Assembly: GCA_003963075.1 (NCBI GenBank)
Contig: RXJV01000037.1
Location: 1 to 64,000, forward strand
Origin: Burkholderiales bacterium
GTDB taxonomy: Bacteria > Pseudomonadota > Gammaproteobacteria > Burkholderiales > Burkholderiaceae_C
DNA: 64,000 nt
Reading direction: 5' to 3'
Of the stretch, positions 20,377 to 29,942 are shown piece by piece (position 1 is the stretch's first letter; every line of letters begins with the position of its first letter). Made by a program: the position numbers and the translations under genes. Under the pieces are notes generated by a model that was not told where the DNA came from, made no database searches, and saw nothing but the letters and a program-made list of their open reading frames with translations.

Positions 20377-21786
20377 ATGACTCCTCTTTCCTGCGACGTG
20401 GCCATCATCGGCGCCGGCACCGCTGGCATGGCGGCCTACCGGGCCGCACGGGTGCACACCGACCGCGTGCTGCTGATCGAGGCGGCCCATTACGGCACCA
20501 CCTGTGCCCGCGTCGGCTGCATGCCGAGCAAGCTGCTGATCGCCGCCGCCGAAGCCGCCGCGGCCGTGCGCGAGGCGCACCGATTCGGCGTGCAGGCCGG
20601 GCAGCCGCAGGTGGACGGCCGCGCGGTGATGCGGCGTGTGCGTGAGGAGCGCGACCGCTTTGTCGGCTTCGTGCTGGATACCGTGAACGGCTGGCCCGAG
20701 GCAACCCGGCTGTTCGGCCACGCCCGCTTCACCGGGCCGAACAGCCTGGACGTGAACGGCCAAGCGGTGCAGGCCCGGTCCATCGTCATCGCGACCGGCT
20801 CGCGGCCCCGCATCCCGGCCGGTTGGCGCGACCGCCTGGGCAGCAGGCTGCTGGTCAATGACGATGTGTTCGAGTGGCAGGATCTGCCGCGCTCGCTGGC
20901 GGTCTACGGCGCCGGCGTGATCGGCCTGGAACTGGCGCTGGCGCTGCACAGGCTCGGCGTGCGCGTGCGCCTGTTTGCGCGCGGCGAGCGCGTCGGGCCG
21001 CTGACCGACCCGGAGCTGCAGGCCCTGTCCGGCCAGATGTTCGGCGCCGAATTGCCGTTGACGCTGAATGCCGGGCTGCCGCAGCCCGAGCTGGACGGCG
21101 ACGGGGTGCGCATCGGCGGCGAGCACTTCGACGCCCTGCTCTGCGCCGCGGGCCGCGAGCCCCAGCTCGACGGGCTCGGCCTGGAGGCGCTCGGTCTCGG
21201 CGCGCTCACGCTGGACCGCCACACCGGCCAGTGGGGCAGCAGCCCTGTGTTCGTCGCGGGCGACGTGACGGATGACCGGCCGCTGCTGCACGAGGCCGCA
21301 GACGCCGGCCGCATCGCGGGCGACAACGCCGCGCGCTGGCCGGCGGTCCATCGCCGGCCGCGCCGCGCGCCACTGGCCATCGTCTTCAGCGACCCGCAGA
21401 TCGCGATCGCCGGCGCCAGCCATGCGGAGCTGACGGCCGCCGGGCAGGCCTTCGACACCGGCCGCGTCAGCTTCGCCGACCAGGGCCGCAGCCGCGTGAT
21501 GTTGGTCAACCGCGGCGGCCTGCATGTCTATGCCGAGCGCGGCACCGGACGGCTGCTGGGCGCCGAAATGATCGGGCCGGCGGCCGAGCACCTCGGCCAC
21601 CTGTTGGCCTGGAGCGTGCAGCGCGGCGACACGGTGCAGCAGATGCTGGACAGCCCCTTCTACCACCCGGTGATCGAGGAAGGCCTGCGCACCGCTTTGC
21701 GCCAGCTGCAGAGCGACCTGCACCTGCCCTCCCCGCCCATCGAGACCTGCCTGGACTGTGACACCTCGGCCGAGGCTGGCGCCTGA
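20377..21786 (+). CDS. Dihydrolipoamide dehydrogenase-like flavin disulfide reductase
   Basis: Class I pyridine nucleotide-disulfide oxidoreductase of 469 residues. FAD-binding GAGTAGMAAYRAA is at 11-23. The redox pair is in TTCARVGCMPSK (Cys-x4-Cys). The second dinucleotide fold is VYGAGVIGLELALAL, the second FAD contact FVAGDVTDD, and the active-site His-Glu segment FYHPVIEEGLRTALR. It is not next to any 2-oxo acid dehydrogenase subunits, so it is probably not the standard complex subunit. An extra C-terminal CLDC pair is present. Start ATG 20377. Confidence 0.88.
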   Translation: MTPLSCDVAIIGAGTAGMAAYRAARVHTDRVLLIEAAHYGTTCARVGCMPSKLLIAAAEAAAAVREAHRFGVQAGQPQVDGRAVMRRVREERDRFVGFVLDTVNGWPEATRLFGHARFTGPNSLDVNGQAVQARSIVIATGSRPRIPAGWRDRLGSRLLVNDDVFEWQDLPRSLAVYGAGVIGLELALALHRLGVRVRLFARGERVGPLTDPELQALSGQMFGAELPLTLNAGLPQPELDGDGVRIGGEHFDALLCAAGREPQLDGLGLEALGLGALTLDRHTGQWGSSPVFVAGDVTDDRPLLHEAADAGRIAGDNAARWPAVHRRPRRAPLAIVFSDPQIAIAGASHAELTAAGQAFDTGRVSFADQGRSRVMLVNRGGLHVYAERGTGRLLGAEMIGPAAEHLGHLLAWSVQRGDTVQQMLDSPFYHPVIEEGLRTALRQLQSDLHLPSPPIETCLDCDTSAEAGA

Positions 21787-21816
21787 GCGCCGCCTCCGGT
21801 GGCCGGGCCGCGCCGT

Positions 21817-23295
21817 TCAGCGTGGCGTGCTGGGGGGTTCGGCCTGGGCCTCGGCACCGAGCTGCCACCCGCCGCCCAGCGCCTGGTACAGGGCCACGGT
21901 GTCACCGAGGTAGGTGGCGCGCGCGCCCACCAGGGCCACCCGGGCCTGCAGCCAGGCCTGCTGGGCCGCCAGCCAGGCCGGGCGGCCGGCATAGCCCAGC
22001 CTGAATTGCTGCTCGGTCAGCCGGGCCAGGCGCTCGCTTGCGGCAACGTTGCGCTCCGCGGCCTCCAGCGCACGGCGGTCATGCTCCAGCGCGTACAGGG
22101 TGTCGGCCACGTTCTGGAAGGCGGTCAACACGGTGCTCTGGTACTGCGCCTGTGCGGCTTCGGCGGCGGCCTCGGCCGCGCGTTTGCGGGCCCGCAGCGT
22201 ACCGCCGTCGAACAGCGGCTGGGTCAGGCCGGCCACCAGGTTCCAGGACTGCTGGGCCGGCGAAAACAGCGTGGACAGCGCCGTGGCGCTGTAACTCAGG
22301 TTCGCGCCGATGGAGAACTGCGGCAGCAAGGCACTGGCGCTGACGCCGATGCCCGCGTAGGCGGCGTGCAGCTGCGCCGCGGCGGCCTGCACATCGGGCC
22401 GGAACCGCACCAGCTGGGACGGCAGGACCTGGGGCAGCGGCTGCGGCAGTTGCAGGCTGCTGATGCCGGTCGCAGCCGTGTTGCCCGTCGTCAGCGCCCA
22501 GTCGCTGGGCAGGTCGCCACACAGAACCGCCAGCAGATCCCGGGTCTGCTCCAGCTGCTTGTTCAGCGGCGGCAGCAGCGCCTCGACCTGGGCATAGGCA
22601 GCCTCCTGCTGGGCGAGGTCCAGCCCGCTGCTGTAGCCGGCCTGCTGCTGGGCCCGCGTGTGCTGCAACTGCTCCCGAGCCAGGCCGAGGGTCTCGTCCA
22701 GGATGCGCAGCTGCTCCAGCAGCGACAGCTCCTGCATCACGGCGGCCGCGACGTTGCTGGCGATGGTCGTGCGCAGAGCGTCGTTCTGGTAGCGCTGGCT
22801 GTCCTCACTGGCCTGCAGCGATTCCAGCTGGCGGCGGTTGCCGCCAAACACATCGGGCACGAAGCCGACGTTGAGCTGGGCGGTGTGCAGGTTGTAGAGC
22901 GACTGGCCCGAGTTCAGGGACGAGGACAGCACCGCACCGGAGTTCTGCCGGCTGACGTTGTAGCCCAGTTGCACCGAGGGATAGAACAGGCCGCGCTGGG
23001 CATTCACGTTCTCCTGGGCCTGGCGCAGATTGGCCTCAGCGGCCGCCATGCCCGGATTGCGCTGCAAGGCGCGTTCGACCAGGCCATTCAAACGCTCGGA
23101 GCCGTAGGCCGCCCACCAGCGCGCCGGGGGCGGGGCCTGGGTGTCGACCACCTCGCCGCGAACATAGGCGCGCGCCTGCGGCGCGGCGGGTTCACGGTAG
23201 TCCGGGCCGGCCGCGCAACCCACCAGCGCCGCGGCCGCGAACAGGCCCAGCAGCGGGGTCCAGGCGGTGGACGGGAGCTTGTCGTGCAACTTCAT
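21817..23295 (-). CDS. RND efflux outer-membrane lipoprotein (OprM/NodT type)
   Basis: The 492-residue TolC-fold outer membrane factor has a lipoprotein signal ending LVGCAAGPDY, with the lipid-modified Cys at about residue 27. Two OEP repeats follow, with long helical stretches such as NPGMAAAEANLRQAQENV and the repeat LVAGLTQPLFDGG. It is the last gene of the three-gene efflux operon, ten bases behind the pump gene. It forms the channel across the outer membrane. Confidence 0.92.
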   Translation of the reverse strand: MKLHDKLPSTAWTPLLGLFAAAALVGCAAGPDYREPAAPQARAYVRGEVVDTQAPPPARWWAAYGSERLNGLVERALQRNPGMAAAEANLRQAQENVNAQRGLFYPSVQLGYNVSRQNSGAVLSSSLNSGQSLYNLHTAQLNVGFVPDVFGGNRRQLESLQASEDSQRYQNDALRTTIASNVAAAVMQELSLLEQLRILDETLGLAREQLQHTRAQQQAGYSSGLDLAQQEAAYAQVEALLPPLNKQLEQTRDLLAVLCGDLPSDWALTTGNTAATGISSLQLPQPLPQVLPSQLVRFRPDVQAAAAQLHAAYAGIGVSASALLPQFSIGANLSYSATALSTLFSPAQQSWNLVAGLTQPLFDGGTLRARKRAAEAAAEAAQAQYQSTVLTAFQNVADTLYALEHDRRALEAAERNVAASERLARLTEQQFRLGYAGRPAWLAAQQAWLQARVALVGARATYLGDTVALYQALGGGWQLGAEAQAEPPSTPR

Positions 23296-23305
23296 GGGGT
23301 CTCCG

Positions 23306-26300
23306 TCAGGCCGCTGCATTGCCGCCCAGGCCCTTGCGGCGCGTCTTCAGTTTCATGCGCCGCAACACCGCCAGCCGCAGCGCCGGCACCACCACGAGCA
23401 GGAAGACCGGCCCGATGAACATGCCGCCGACCACCACGATGGCCAGCGGGCGCTGCACCTGGCTGCCGATGCCATGGCTGACGGCGGCGGGCAGCAGGCC
23501 GATGCAGGCGGACAGCGCGGTCATCAGCAAGGGGCGCATCCGGTGCATATAGGCGTCGTAGATCGCTTGCTCGGGCGTGCTGCCGCGCAGCCGCAGCTCC
23601 TTGAAATAGGTCAGGATCAGGATGCCGTCCATCACCGAGACGCCCAGCAGCGACACGAAGCCGATCACCGCGGAAATGCTGACCACCTGACCCGACACGA
23701 ACAGCGCGAGCACGCCACTGGCCACGGTGAAGGGCACGGCCGCCAGCGCCAGCAAGCTGTAGCCGATGCTGTTGAACAGGGCATAGAGCAGCGCCAGGAT
23801 CAGCACCAGGGCCGCAGGGATCAGGACGCTCATGCGCGCCTTGGCCTTCTGCAGCTCCTCGAACTCGCCGGCGTACACGATCCGGTAGCCCTCGGGCAGG
23901 GGCAGGTTCTCGGCCAGCGTGGACTGGATCTCGGCGACGGTGCTGCCGAGGTCGCGGCCGCGCACGCTGAACTTGATCGGGATGTAGCGCTCGTTGCGCT
24001 CGTGATAAATGTAGGTCGCGCCGGTGTCCAGGCCGATGGTGGCGATTTCGCGCAGCGGCACATAGCCCGTGCCACTGCCGGTGTTGTAGCTCACCCGCAG
24101 GTCGCGGATGCGCTCGATGCTGGCACGGGCCGGGCCCGCGAAGCGCACCGACAGGCCGTACTGCCGCTCGCCTTCCAGCACCGCGGTGACGACCGAGCCG
24201 CCCAGCGCGGTCTGCACCACGGCATTGACATCGCCGGTGTTCAAGCCATAGCGGGCCGCCTTGACGCGGTCGATCTGGATGCTGAGGTTGGGCTGGCCGA
24301 GGACATTGAAGATGCCGAGGTCACCGACGCCCTGGACCTGCCCCATCAGCGACATCGCCCGGGCGGCAACCTTTTCGAGGATGCCGAGATCGGGCCCGAT
24401 GATCTTGACCGAGTTGGCACCCTTGACGCCCGAGAGCCCCTCTTCGACGTTGTCCTGGATGTACTGCGAGAAGTTGAAGACCACGCCCGGGAACTCGCGC
24501 GTCAGCAGCCCCTGCAGCTCGTTCACGAGCTGCTCCTTGGTCAGGCCGGGTGGCCATTCATCCAGAGGTTTGAGCGGCGCGAACAGCTCGATATTGTTGA
24601 AGCCCGAGGCATCGCTGCCGTCATCGGGCCGGCCGTGCTGAGACACCACGGTCAACACTTCGGGGAAGCCCTGGATGATCTTGCGCATCCGGTTGGCCAT
24701 CTGGGTACCGGCTTCGAGCGAGATGGTGGGCGGCATGGACGCCCGGATCCACAGATTGCCCTCTTCGAGCGCCGGCAGAAACTCGCTGCCGAGTTGGCTG
24801 GTCAGCACGACGATGCCGATCAGGAAGGCCGCCGCGAAGCCGCACATCCAGCGGACATGGGCGAGGGACCAGCGCAGCACGGGTTCGTAGACGCGCTGGA
24901 TCCAGCGCACCAGCCGGGTTTCCTCCTCGGCCACCCGGCGCGGCAACAGGTAGGCCACCAACACCGGCGTCACCGTGAAGGTGGCCAGCAAGGCGCCGGC
25001 CAGTGCATAGCCATAGGTGCGGGCCATCGGGCCGAAGATCTGGCCCTCGACCCCCGTCATCAGGAACAGCGGGGAGAAGGCCGCGATGGTGATGACCGTG
25101 GAGAACAGAATGGAGTTGTCCACCTGCAGCGCGCTCATGAAGATCATGCGCAGGCGCTGGGTCCAGCCCAGCGCTGGGTCGGTGTCCCGGCCATGCGGCC
25201 CGCGCGTCATCGCACGCAAGGCCTCCACCCGCTGCCGTGGTGGCGCCTGGAAGTTGCGGTAGACGTTCTCGACCAGGATGACCGCCGAGTCGACGATGAT
25301 GCCGAAGTCCACTGCGCCCAGCGACAGCAGATTGGCGGATTCCCCGCTCAGCACCAGCATGATGATGCTGAAGCACAGAGCGAACGGGATGTTGACGCTG
25401 ACGATGACCGCGCTGCGCAGATCGCCCAGGAATATCCACTGGATGAAGAAAACCAGCACGCATCCGAACACCAGGTTGTGGATCACGGTGTGTGTGGTGA
25501 CATTGACCAGCGTCGAGCGGTCGTAATAGGGCTCCAGGCGCACGCCCTGCGGCAGGCTGCCGTCGCGGTTCATCGTGTCGACCGCCGCCTTGACGCGGGC
25601 AATGACGTCCTTGGTCTGCAGCGTGCGGTTCATCACCACCAACCCGGTGACGACATCGTCGCTGGCATCACGGCCGGCCTCACCAAGCCGGGGCACATGG
25701 CCGACGCTGATCTCGGCCACGTCGCGCACCAGCACCGGCTGGCCGTTCTGCTGGCTGAGCACGGTGTTGCCGACATCCTGGATGTCGCGCATCAGGCCGA
25801 GGCCGCGCACATTGACGGACTGATCGCCCACGCTGACCGCCCGCCCACCCACGTTGTTGTTCGCATTGCTCAAGGCCTGGATGACCTGTTGCAGCGTCAG
25901 GCCGTAGCTCTCCAGCCGGCTCGGCTGGACCTCGACGTGGTACTCCTTGGTCGTGCCGCCCCAGGTCACGATCTGGCTGACACCGGGCACCGTCAGCAAG
26001 CGCCGCTGGACGATCCAGTCCTGGATGCCGCGCAGGTCGGTCAGGCTGTAGGTGCTCGGGCCCTTGACCTGGTAGCGCAGGATTTCGCCCACCAGGCTGG
26101 AGGCCTGGATCTGTGGCTGCACGCCATTGGGCAGGCTGACGTTTTGCTGCAGGCTGATCGCGGTCTGGGTCAGCGCCGCGACATAGTCGACGCCGTACTT
26201 GAAGGTCACACGGACGAAGGACAGGCCGTAAAACGAGGTCGAGCGGATGTTGTCCACCCCGAGCGTCGCGGCCAGGCCGATTTCCATCGGACGCGTGTAG

Positions 26301-26491
26301 TAGCGCTCCATCTCCTCGGCCGATTGCCCGGCCGACTGCGCGCTGATCTCGAGGATGACCGGCGCCGGATTGGGATAGGCCTCGACATTGAGCTGAAAAA
26401 ACGCCAGCAGCCCTGCCGCCAGAAAGGCCAGCAGCCCCAGCAGGACCAGCGGGCGGCGCGTCAGCACGAAGGCCAGCAACGGACGAAACAT
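23306..26491 (-). CDS. Heavy-metal-efflux (HME) type RND pump
   Basis: The 1061-residue inner-membrane proton antiporter has twelve predicted membrane helices and two large periplasmic loops. Helix 4 carries DFGIIVDSAVILVEN with Asp395, Asp401 and Glu408, the same spacing as the Asp402/Asp408/Glu415 proton relay of CzcA. This places it with CzcA/CusA-like HME pumps rather than multidrug AcrB pumps. The metal cannot be read from the sequence. It is in an adaptor-pump-channel order on the minus strand. Confidence 0.9.
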   Translation of the reverse strand: MFRPLLAFVLTRRPLVLLGLLAFLAAGLLAFFQLNVEAYPNPAPVILEISAQSAGQSAEEMERYYTRPMEIGLAATLGVDNIRSTSFYGLSFVRVTFKYGVDYVAALTQTAISLQQNVSLPNGVQPQIQASSLVGEILRYQVKGPSTYSLTDLRGIQDWIVQRRLLTVPGVSQIVTWGGTTKEYHVEVQPSRLESYGLTLQQVIQALSNANNNVGGRAVSVGDQSVNVRGLGLMRDIQDVGNTVLSQQNGQPVLVRDVAEISVGHVPRLGEAGRDASDDVVTGLVVMNRTLQTKDVIARVKAAVDTMNRDGSLPQGVRLEPYYDRSTLVNVTTHTVIHNLVFGCVLVFFIQWIFLGDLRSAVIVSVNIPFALCFSIIMLVLSGESANLLSLGAVDFGIIVDSAVILVENVYRNFQAPPRQRVEALRAMTRGPHGRDTDPALGWTQRLRMIFMSALQVDNSILFSTVITIAAFSPLFLMTGVEGQIFGPMARTYGYALAGALLATFTVTPVLVAYLLPRRVAEEETRLVRWIQRVYEPVLRWSLAHVRWMCGFAAAFLIGIVVLTSQLGSEFLPALEEGNLWIRASMPPTISLEAGTQMANRMRKIIQGFPEVLTVVSQHGRPDDGSDASGFNNIELFAPLKPLDEWPPGLTKEQLVNELQGLLTREFPGVVFNFSQYIQDNVEEGLSGVKGANSVKIIGPDLGILEKVAARAMSLMGQVQGVGDLGIFNVLGQPNLSIQIDRVKAARYGLNTGDVNAVVQTALGGSVVTAVLEGERQYGLSVRFAGPARASIERIRDLRVSYNTGSGTGYVPLREIATIGLDTGATYIYHERNERYIPIKFSVRGRDLGSTVAEIQSTLAENLPLPEGYRIVYAGEFEELQKAKARMSVLIPAALVLILALLYALFNSIGYSLLALAAVPFTVASGVLALFVSGQVVSISAVIGFVSLLGVSVMDGILILTYFKELRLRGSTPEQAIYDAYMHRMRPLLMTALSACIGLLPAAVSHGIGSQVQRPLAIVVVGGMFIGPVFLLVVVPALRLAVLRRMKLKTRRKGLGGNAAA

Positions 26492-26504
26492 CTCGGCGCT
26501 CCGC

Positions 26505-27725
26505 TCAGTTCTGTGCCATCTGCGCCAGATTGCTCAGGAACAGCGCGCGTTCCCTGGCGATCCTCTCCCCGGGCTTGAGCCCATCGACGATCTGCACCCA
26601 GCCGTCCTGGGTCAGGCCGGTCACCACCTTGCGGCGCGTGAAGCTCTGCGCATCGCGCGCCACCCAGGCACTGAAGCTGCCATCACTCTCCCGGGCCAGC
26701 GCCGTCTCGGGCACGGCCGGCGCCTCGGTGGCGGCCTGGATCTCGATGCTGAACTGGGCCAGCATCTGCGGCCGCAGCAGATGGTTCGGATCGGCCACCT
26801 CCGCGCGCAGGCTGATGCGATGCGAGGCCGGGTCAGAGACATCGCCGATATAGGACAGCGTGCCGGTGAACCGCCGGGCCGGGTAGGCCGACACCGACAT
26901 GCTCACCTTCTGCCCCACGCGGTAGCCGCCCAGTTCCGATTCGGGCACGCTGGCCACCATCCAGAGCTTGCGCATGTCCGCCACCAGGAAGGGCGGTGCG
27001 CCGGCGCCGGGCTGCACCAGCAGACCCTCCGCCGCGGCGCGTGCCACGACGCGGCCGGCGAGCGGGCTGCGCACCTCCATTTCGGTCTCCACCCGCCGGG
27101 TCTTTTCCATCTCGTCGATGTCGGCGCTGTTCAGCCCGAACAGGCCCAGCGTCTTGCGCGCCGCGCGGTAGGCGCCTTCGGCGGCCTGCTGGTCCGCAAT
27201 GTTTTGCTGCAATTCCCGTTGCGGGATGCTCTGCCCGGCGGCCAGGCCCTCGGCGCGCTCCAGTGTCTTGGTGCTGGCCTGCAGGTTGCCGGCTGCCGCG
27301 ATCAAGGTGGACGCGGCCTGCGCCAGATCAGGGATCTGCACCGTATACAGCAGCTGGCCCTTGCGCACCTCGTCACCGGCACGTGCCAGCACCCGGCCGA
27401 TCCGGCCCTGGTAGGGCGAGAACACCTGGACCGCATGGTCCTGATCGAAGTCGATCATGCCGAAGGCCTCGCGCCGAGCCTGGAAGGCGCGGCTCTCGAC
27501 GCGGCCCACCTTCATCTCCGCCACCTGGTCGGGCTCCAGCCGCACCGTGTCACCGTTCAGCAGCAGTGCCGCGGGTGCCGGCGGCGACTTCGGCGCCTCC
27601 GGCTGGCGCAGCAGCAACAGCAGCGCCCCGAGGCCGATCACGACAGCGCCCGCAACCGCCAGCGGCAAACGCCACCGTTGCAGCAGGGACGCGAGCGGTT
27701 GGCCGGTGGACGGATTGGAACTCAT
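26505..27725 (-). CDS. RND efflux periplasmic adaptor (HlyD/CusB family)
   Basis: The 406-residue membrane-fusion protein has an N-terminal membrane anchor (residues 15-38, LAVAGAVVIGLGALLLLL). A lipoyl-like half follows (FSPYQGRIGRVLARAGDEVRKGQ), then an alpha-hairpin, the second lipoyl half (VRSPLAGRVVARAAAEGLLVQPG), and beta-barrel and membrane-proximal domains. The ATG at 27725 (MSSNPSTGQ) is chosen over a longer frame that enters the divergent leader. No His-rich metal-binding stretch is seen. It is the first gene of the efflux operon. Confidence 0.88.
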   Translation of the reverse strand: MSSNPSTGQPLASLLQRWRLPLAVAGAVVIGLGALLLLLRQPEAPKSPPAPAALLLNGDTVRLEPDQVAEMKVGRVESRAFQARREAFGMIDFDQDHAVQVFSPYQGRIGRVLARAGDEVRKGQLLYTVQIPDLAQAASTLIAAAGNLQASTKTLERAEGLAAGQSIPQRELQQNIADQQAAEGAYRAARKTLGLFGLNSADIDEMEKTRRVETEMEVRSPLAGRVVARAAAEGLLVQPGAGAPPFLVADMRKLWMVASVPESELGGYRVGQKVSMSVSAYPARRFTGTLSYIGDVSDPASHRISLRAEVADPNHLLRPQMLAQFSIEIQAATEAPAVPETALARESDGSFSAWVARDAQSFTRRKVVTGLTQDGWVQIVDGLKPGERIARERALFLSNLAQMAQN

Positions 27726-27894
27726 GCAGGTCTGGGAACAGCGAGAGGCAGATTGAGGCACTCTAGAAGCTGCAAACTGACCGGACACTGACCACGGCCG
27801 GCACCGCGCCACCGCAGGCCCGTCAGGTGGTCGCCACAGCGTCGCCATCTGACCGTCACAATGCCGCTGCAACCCGTGCAACCAAGCTGCCCTG

Positions 27895-28665
27895 ATGAAG
27901 CAATTCGCCACCTGGAACGTCAACTCCCTGTCCATCCGCCTGCCCCAGGTGCTCGACTGGCTGGCCGCGCATCCGGTCGACGCGCTGGTGCTGCAGGAGA
28001 CCAAGCTGACCGATGACAAGTTCCCGACCAGCGACTTCGGCGCGGCGGGCTGGCAGGTGCAGTGGTTCGGCCAGAAGACCTACAACGGCGTGGCGCTGAT
28101 CAGCCGTGAGCCGGCGAGCGCCGTCGTCAAGAACATCCCGGGCCTCGTGGACGAGCAGGCCCGCGTGATTGCCGGCACCGTGGGCGGCGTGCGCGTCATC
28201 GGCGGCTACTTTCCGAACGGCCAGGCGCCGGACAGCGACAAGTTCGTCTACAAGATGGGCTGGCTGGACGCGCTGCGCCGCTGGCTCGCCACGGAGTTGC
28301 AGGCGCATGAGCAGCTGGTGCTGATGGGAGACTTCAACATCGCCCCCGAAGACCGAGACGTCTACGATCCTGTCGCCTGGGCCGGCCAGATCCATTGCAC
28401 CGCCGAGGAACGCGCGCAGTTCCAGCAGCTTCTCGGCCTCGGGCTGACCGATGCCTTCCGCCTCTTCGAACAACCGGCCAAGAGCTGGAGCTGGTGGGAC
28501 TATCGCAACCTGGCCTTCCGCAAGAACCAGGGCCTGCGCATCGACCACATCCTGGTCAGCGATGCGCTCAAGGCCCGGGTCACAGCCTGCGAAATCGACA
28601 AGCTGCCGCGCAAGCACGAGCGGCCCAGCGACCATGCGCCGGTGGTCGTGACCCTCGACGGCTAG
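27895..28665 (+). CDS. xthA: Exodeoxyribonuclease III / AP endonuclease
   Basis: The 256-residue Mg-dependent DNA repair nuclease cuts at abasic sites in base excision repair. Signatures are WNVNSLSIRLP, LQETKLTDD, the MGDFNIAPEDRDVYDP block, and the ending SDHAPVVVTL with catalytic Asp-His. Length is typical. It is divergent from the RND operon across 169 bases in which I see no clear operator. Confidence 0.96.
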   Translation: MKQFATWNVNSLSIRLPQVLDWLAAHPVDALVLQETKLTDDKFPTSDFGAAGWQVQWFGQKTYNGVALISREPASAVVKNIPGLVDEQARVIAGTVGGVRVIGGYFPNGQAPDSDKFVYKMGWLDALRRWLATELQAHEQLVLMGDFNIAPEDRDVYDPVAWAGQIHCTAEERAQFQQLLGLGLTDAFRLFEQPAKSWSWWDYRNLAFRKNQGLRIDHILVSDALKARVTACEIDKLPRKHERPSDHAPVVVTLDG

Positions 28666-28710
28666 GGCCTGTTAACACGACGGCAGCAGGCCCTAGTCTC
28701 CCTGCTGCCG
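28662..28710 (+). promoter_or_regulatory. Two mutually exclusive hairpins between xthA and the alcohol dehydrogenase gene
   Basis: CTAGGGCCTG (28662-28671) pairs perfectly with CAGGCCCTAG (28687-28696). CGGCAGCAG (28681-28689) pairs perfectly with CTGCTGCCG (28702-28710), which is followed by CGCGGCCTTTTG. The two stems share bases 28687-28689, so only one can form fully. The first begins within the xthA stop codon. This could simply be a complex terminator, or a switchable one. Confidence 0.55.
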
Positions 28711-28774
28711 CGCGGCCTTTTGTGACCTGACACCATGCCGGCCCTGGATCCCATCTAGCAACGAGAGCTTCCGG

Positions 28775-29929
28775 ATGAACAACTTCAATCTCTATGTCCC
28801 GACCCGCGTGCTGTTTGGCCAAGGCCAGATCGCATCGCTCGCGAAACAGGTGCCGGCCGGCAGCCGGGTGCTGGTGACCTATGGCGGCGGCAGCGTGCTG
28901 CGCAACGGCGTGATGGAACAGGTGCGCCAGGCCCTGGGCGATCGCCTGGCCGTCGAGTTTGGCGGCATCGAGCCCAACCCCGACTACGCCACGCTGATGC
29001 GGGCCATCGCGACCGGGCGCGAGCATGGTGTCGACTTCGTGCTCGCCGTCGGCGGCGGCTCGGTGGCCGACGGCAGCAAATTCATTGCTGCCGGCCTGCA
29101 CTACGAGGGCGACCCCTGGGAACTGCTGACCGGCAAGGGCAAGGTCAAGTCCGCGGTGCCGTTGGGCGTGGTGCTGACCCTGGCCGCGACCGGCTCGGAA
29201 ATGAACTCGGGCGCCGTCGTCAGCCGGCGCGAGACCGGCGACAAGCTCTTCTTCGCGTCAGAAAAGGTCTTCCCGCGCTTCGCGGTGCTGGACCCGAGCA
29301 CGCTGTTCAGCCTGCCGGAGCGCCAGACCGGCAACGGCGTGGTCGACGCCTTTGTCCACACCATCGAGCAATACCTGACCTACCCGGCCAATGCCAAGGT
29401 GCAGGACCGCATGGCCGAGGGCCTGTTGCTGACCCTGATCGAGGAAGGCCCCAAGCTGCTGGCCAACCCGAGCGACTACGACGCCCGCGCCAATGTGATG
29501 TGGGCGGCGACCATGGCGCTCAACGGCTACCTCGGCGCCGGCGTGCCGCAGGACTGGAGCACCCACATGCTGGGCCACGAGATCACGGCCGTGCATGGGC
29601 TGGACCATGCCCAGACCTTGGCCATCGTGCTGCCCGCGATGCTCGCCGCCCGCCGCGAGCCCAAGCGAGCCAAGCTGCTGCAATACGCCGAGCGCGTCTG
29701 GGGCCTGACCGAGGGCACCGAGGACAGCCGCATCGACGCGGCCATCGACGCCACCCGCGCCTTCTTCGAGCGCATGGGCGTGCCGACACGGCTGTCGGGC
29801 CATGGCATCCGCGAGCCCAAGCTGGACGCCATCCTGGCCAAGCTGGAGGCGCACGGCATGACCAAGCTCGGCGAGCACGGCGATGTGACGCTGGAGGTCA
29901 GCCGCGCGGTGCTCGAGAGCGCGGTGTGA
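28775..29929 (+). CDS. yqhD: Iron-containing alcohol dehydrogenase, YqhD type
   Basis: The 384-residue group III alcohol dehydrogenase has the NAD(P)-binding GGGSVADGSKFIA and the metal-ligand segments VDAFVHTIEQY and HMLGHEITAVHGLDHAQ. It matches the YqhD/butanol-dehydrogenase family, whose members reduce aldehydes with NADPH and guard against reactive aldehydes. RBS-like GAGAG precedes the ATG. It is convergent with the acetyltransferase-like gene. Confidence 0.92.
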   Translation: MNNFNLYVPTRVLFGQGQIASLAKQVPAGSRVLVTYGGGSVLRNGVMEQVRQALGDRLAVEFGGIEPNPDYATLMRAIATGREHGVDFVLAVGGGSVADGSKFIAAGLHYEGDPWELLTGKGKVKSAVPLGVVLTLAATGSEMNSGAVVSRRETGDKLFFASEKVFPRFAVLDPSTLFSLPERQTGNGVVDAFVHTIEQYLTYPANAKVQDRMAEGLLLTLIEEGPKLLANPSDYDARANVMWAATMALNGYLGAGVPQDWSTHMLGHEITAVHGLDHAQTLAIVLPAMLAARREPKRAKLLQYAERVWGLTEGTEDSRIDAAIDATRAFFERMGVPTRLSGHGIREPKLDAILAKLEAHGMTKLGEHGDVTLEVSRAVLESAV

Positions 29930-29942
29930 GCCGCCAGGCGGC

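Noticed and set aside
23267-26578. Very long open frame (about 1100 codons) on the plus strand
   Set aside because: It lies wholly opposite the well-supported RND pump gene, has low-complexity His/Arg/Gln-rich sequence and no family features; it is a GC-bias shadow.
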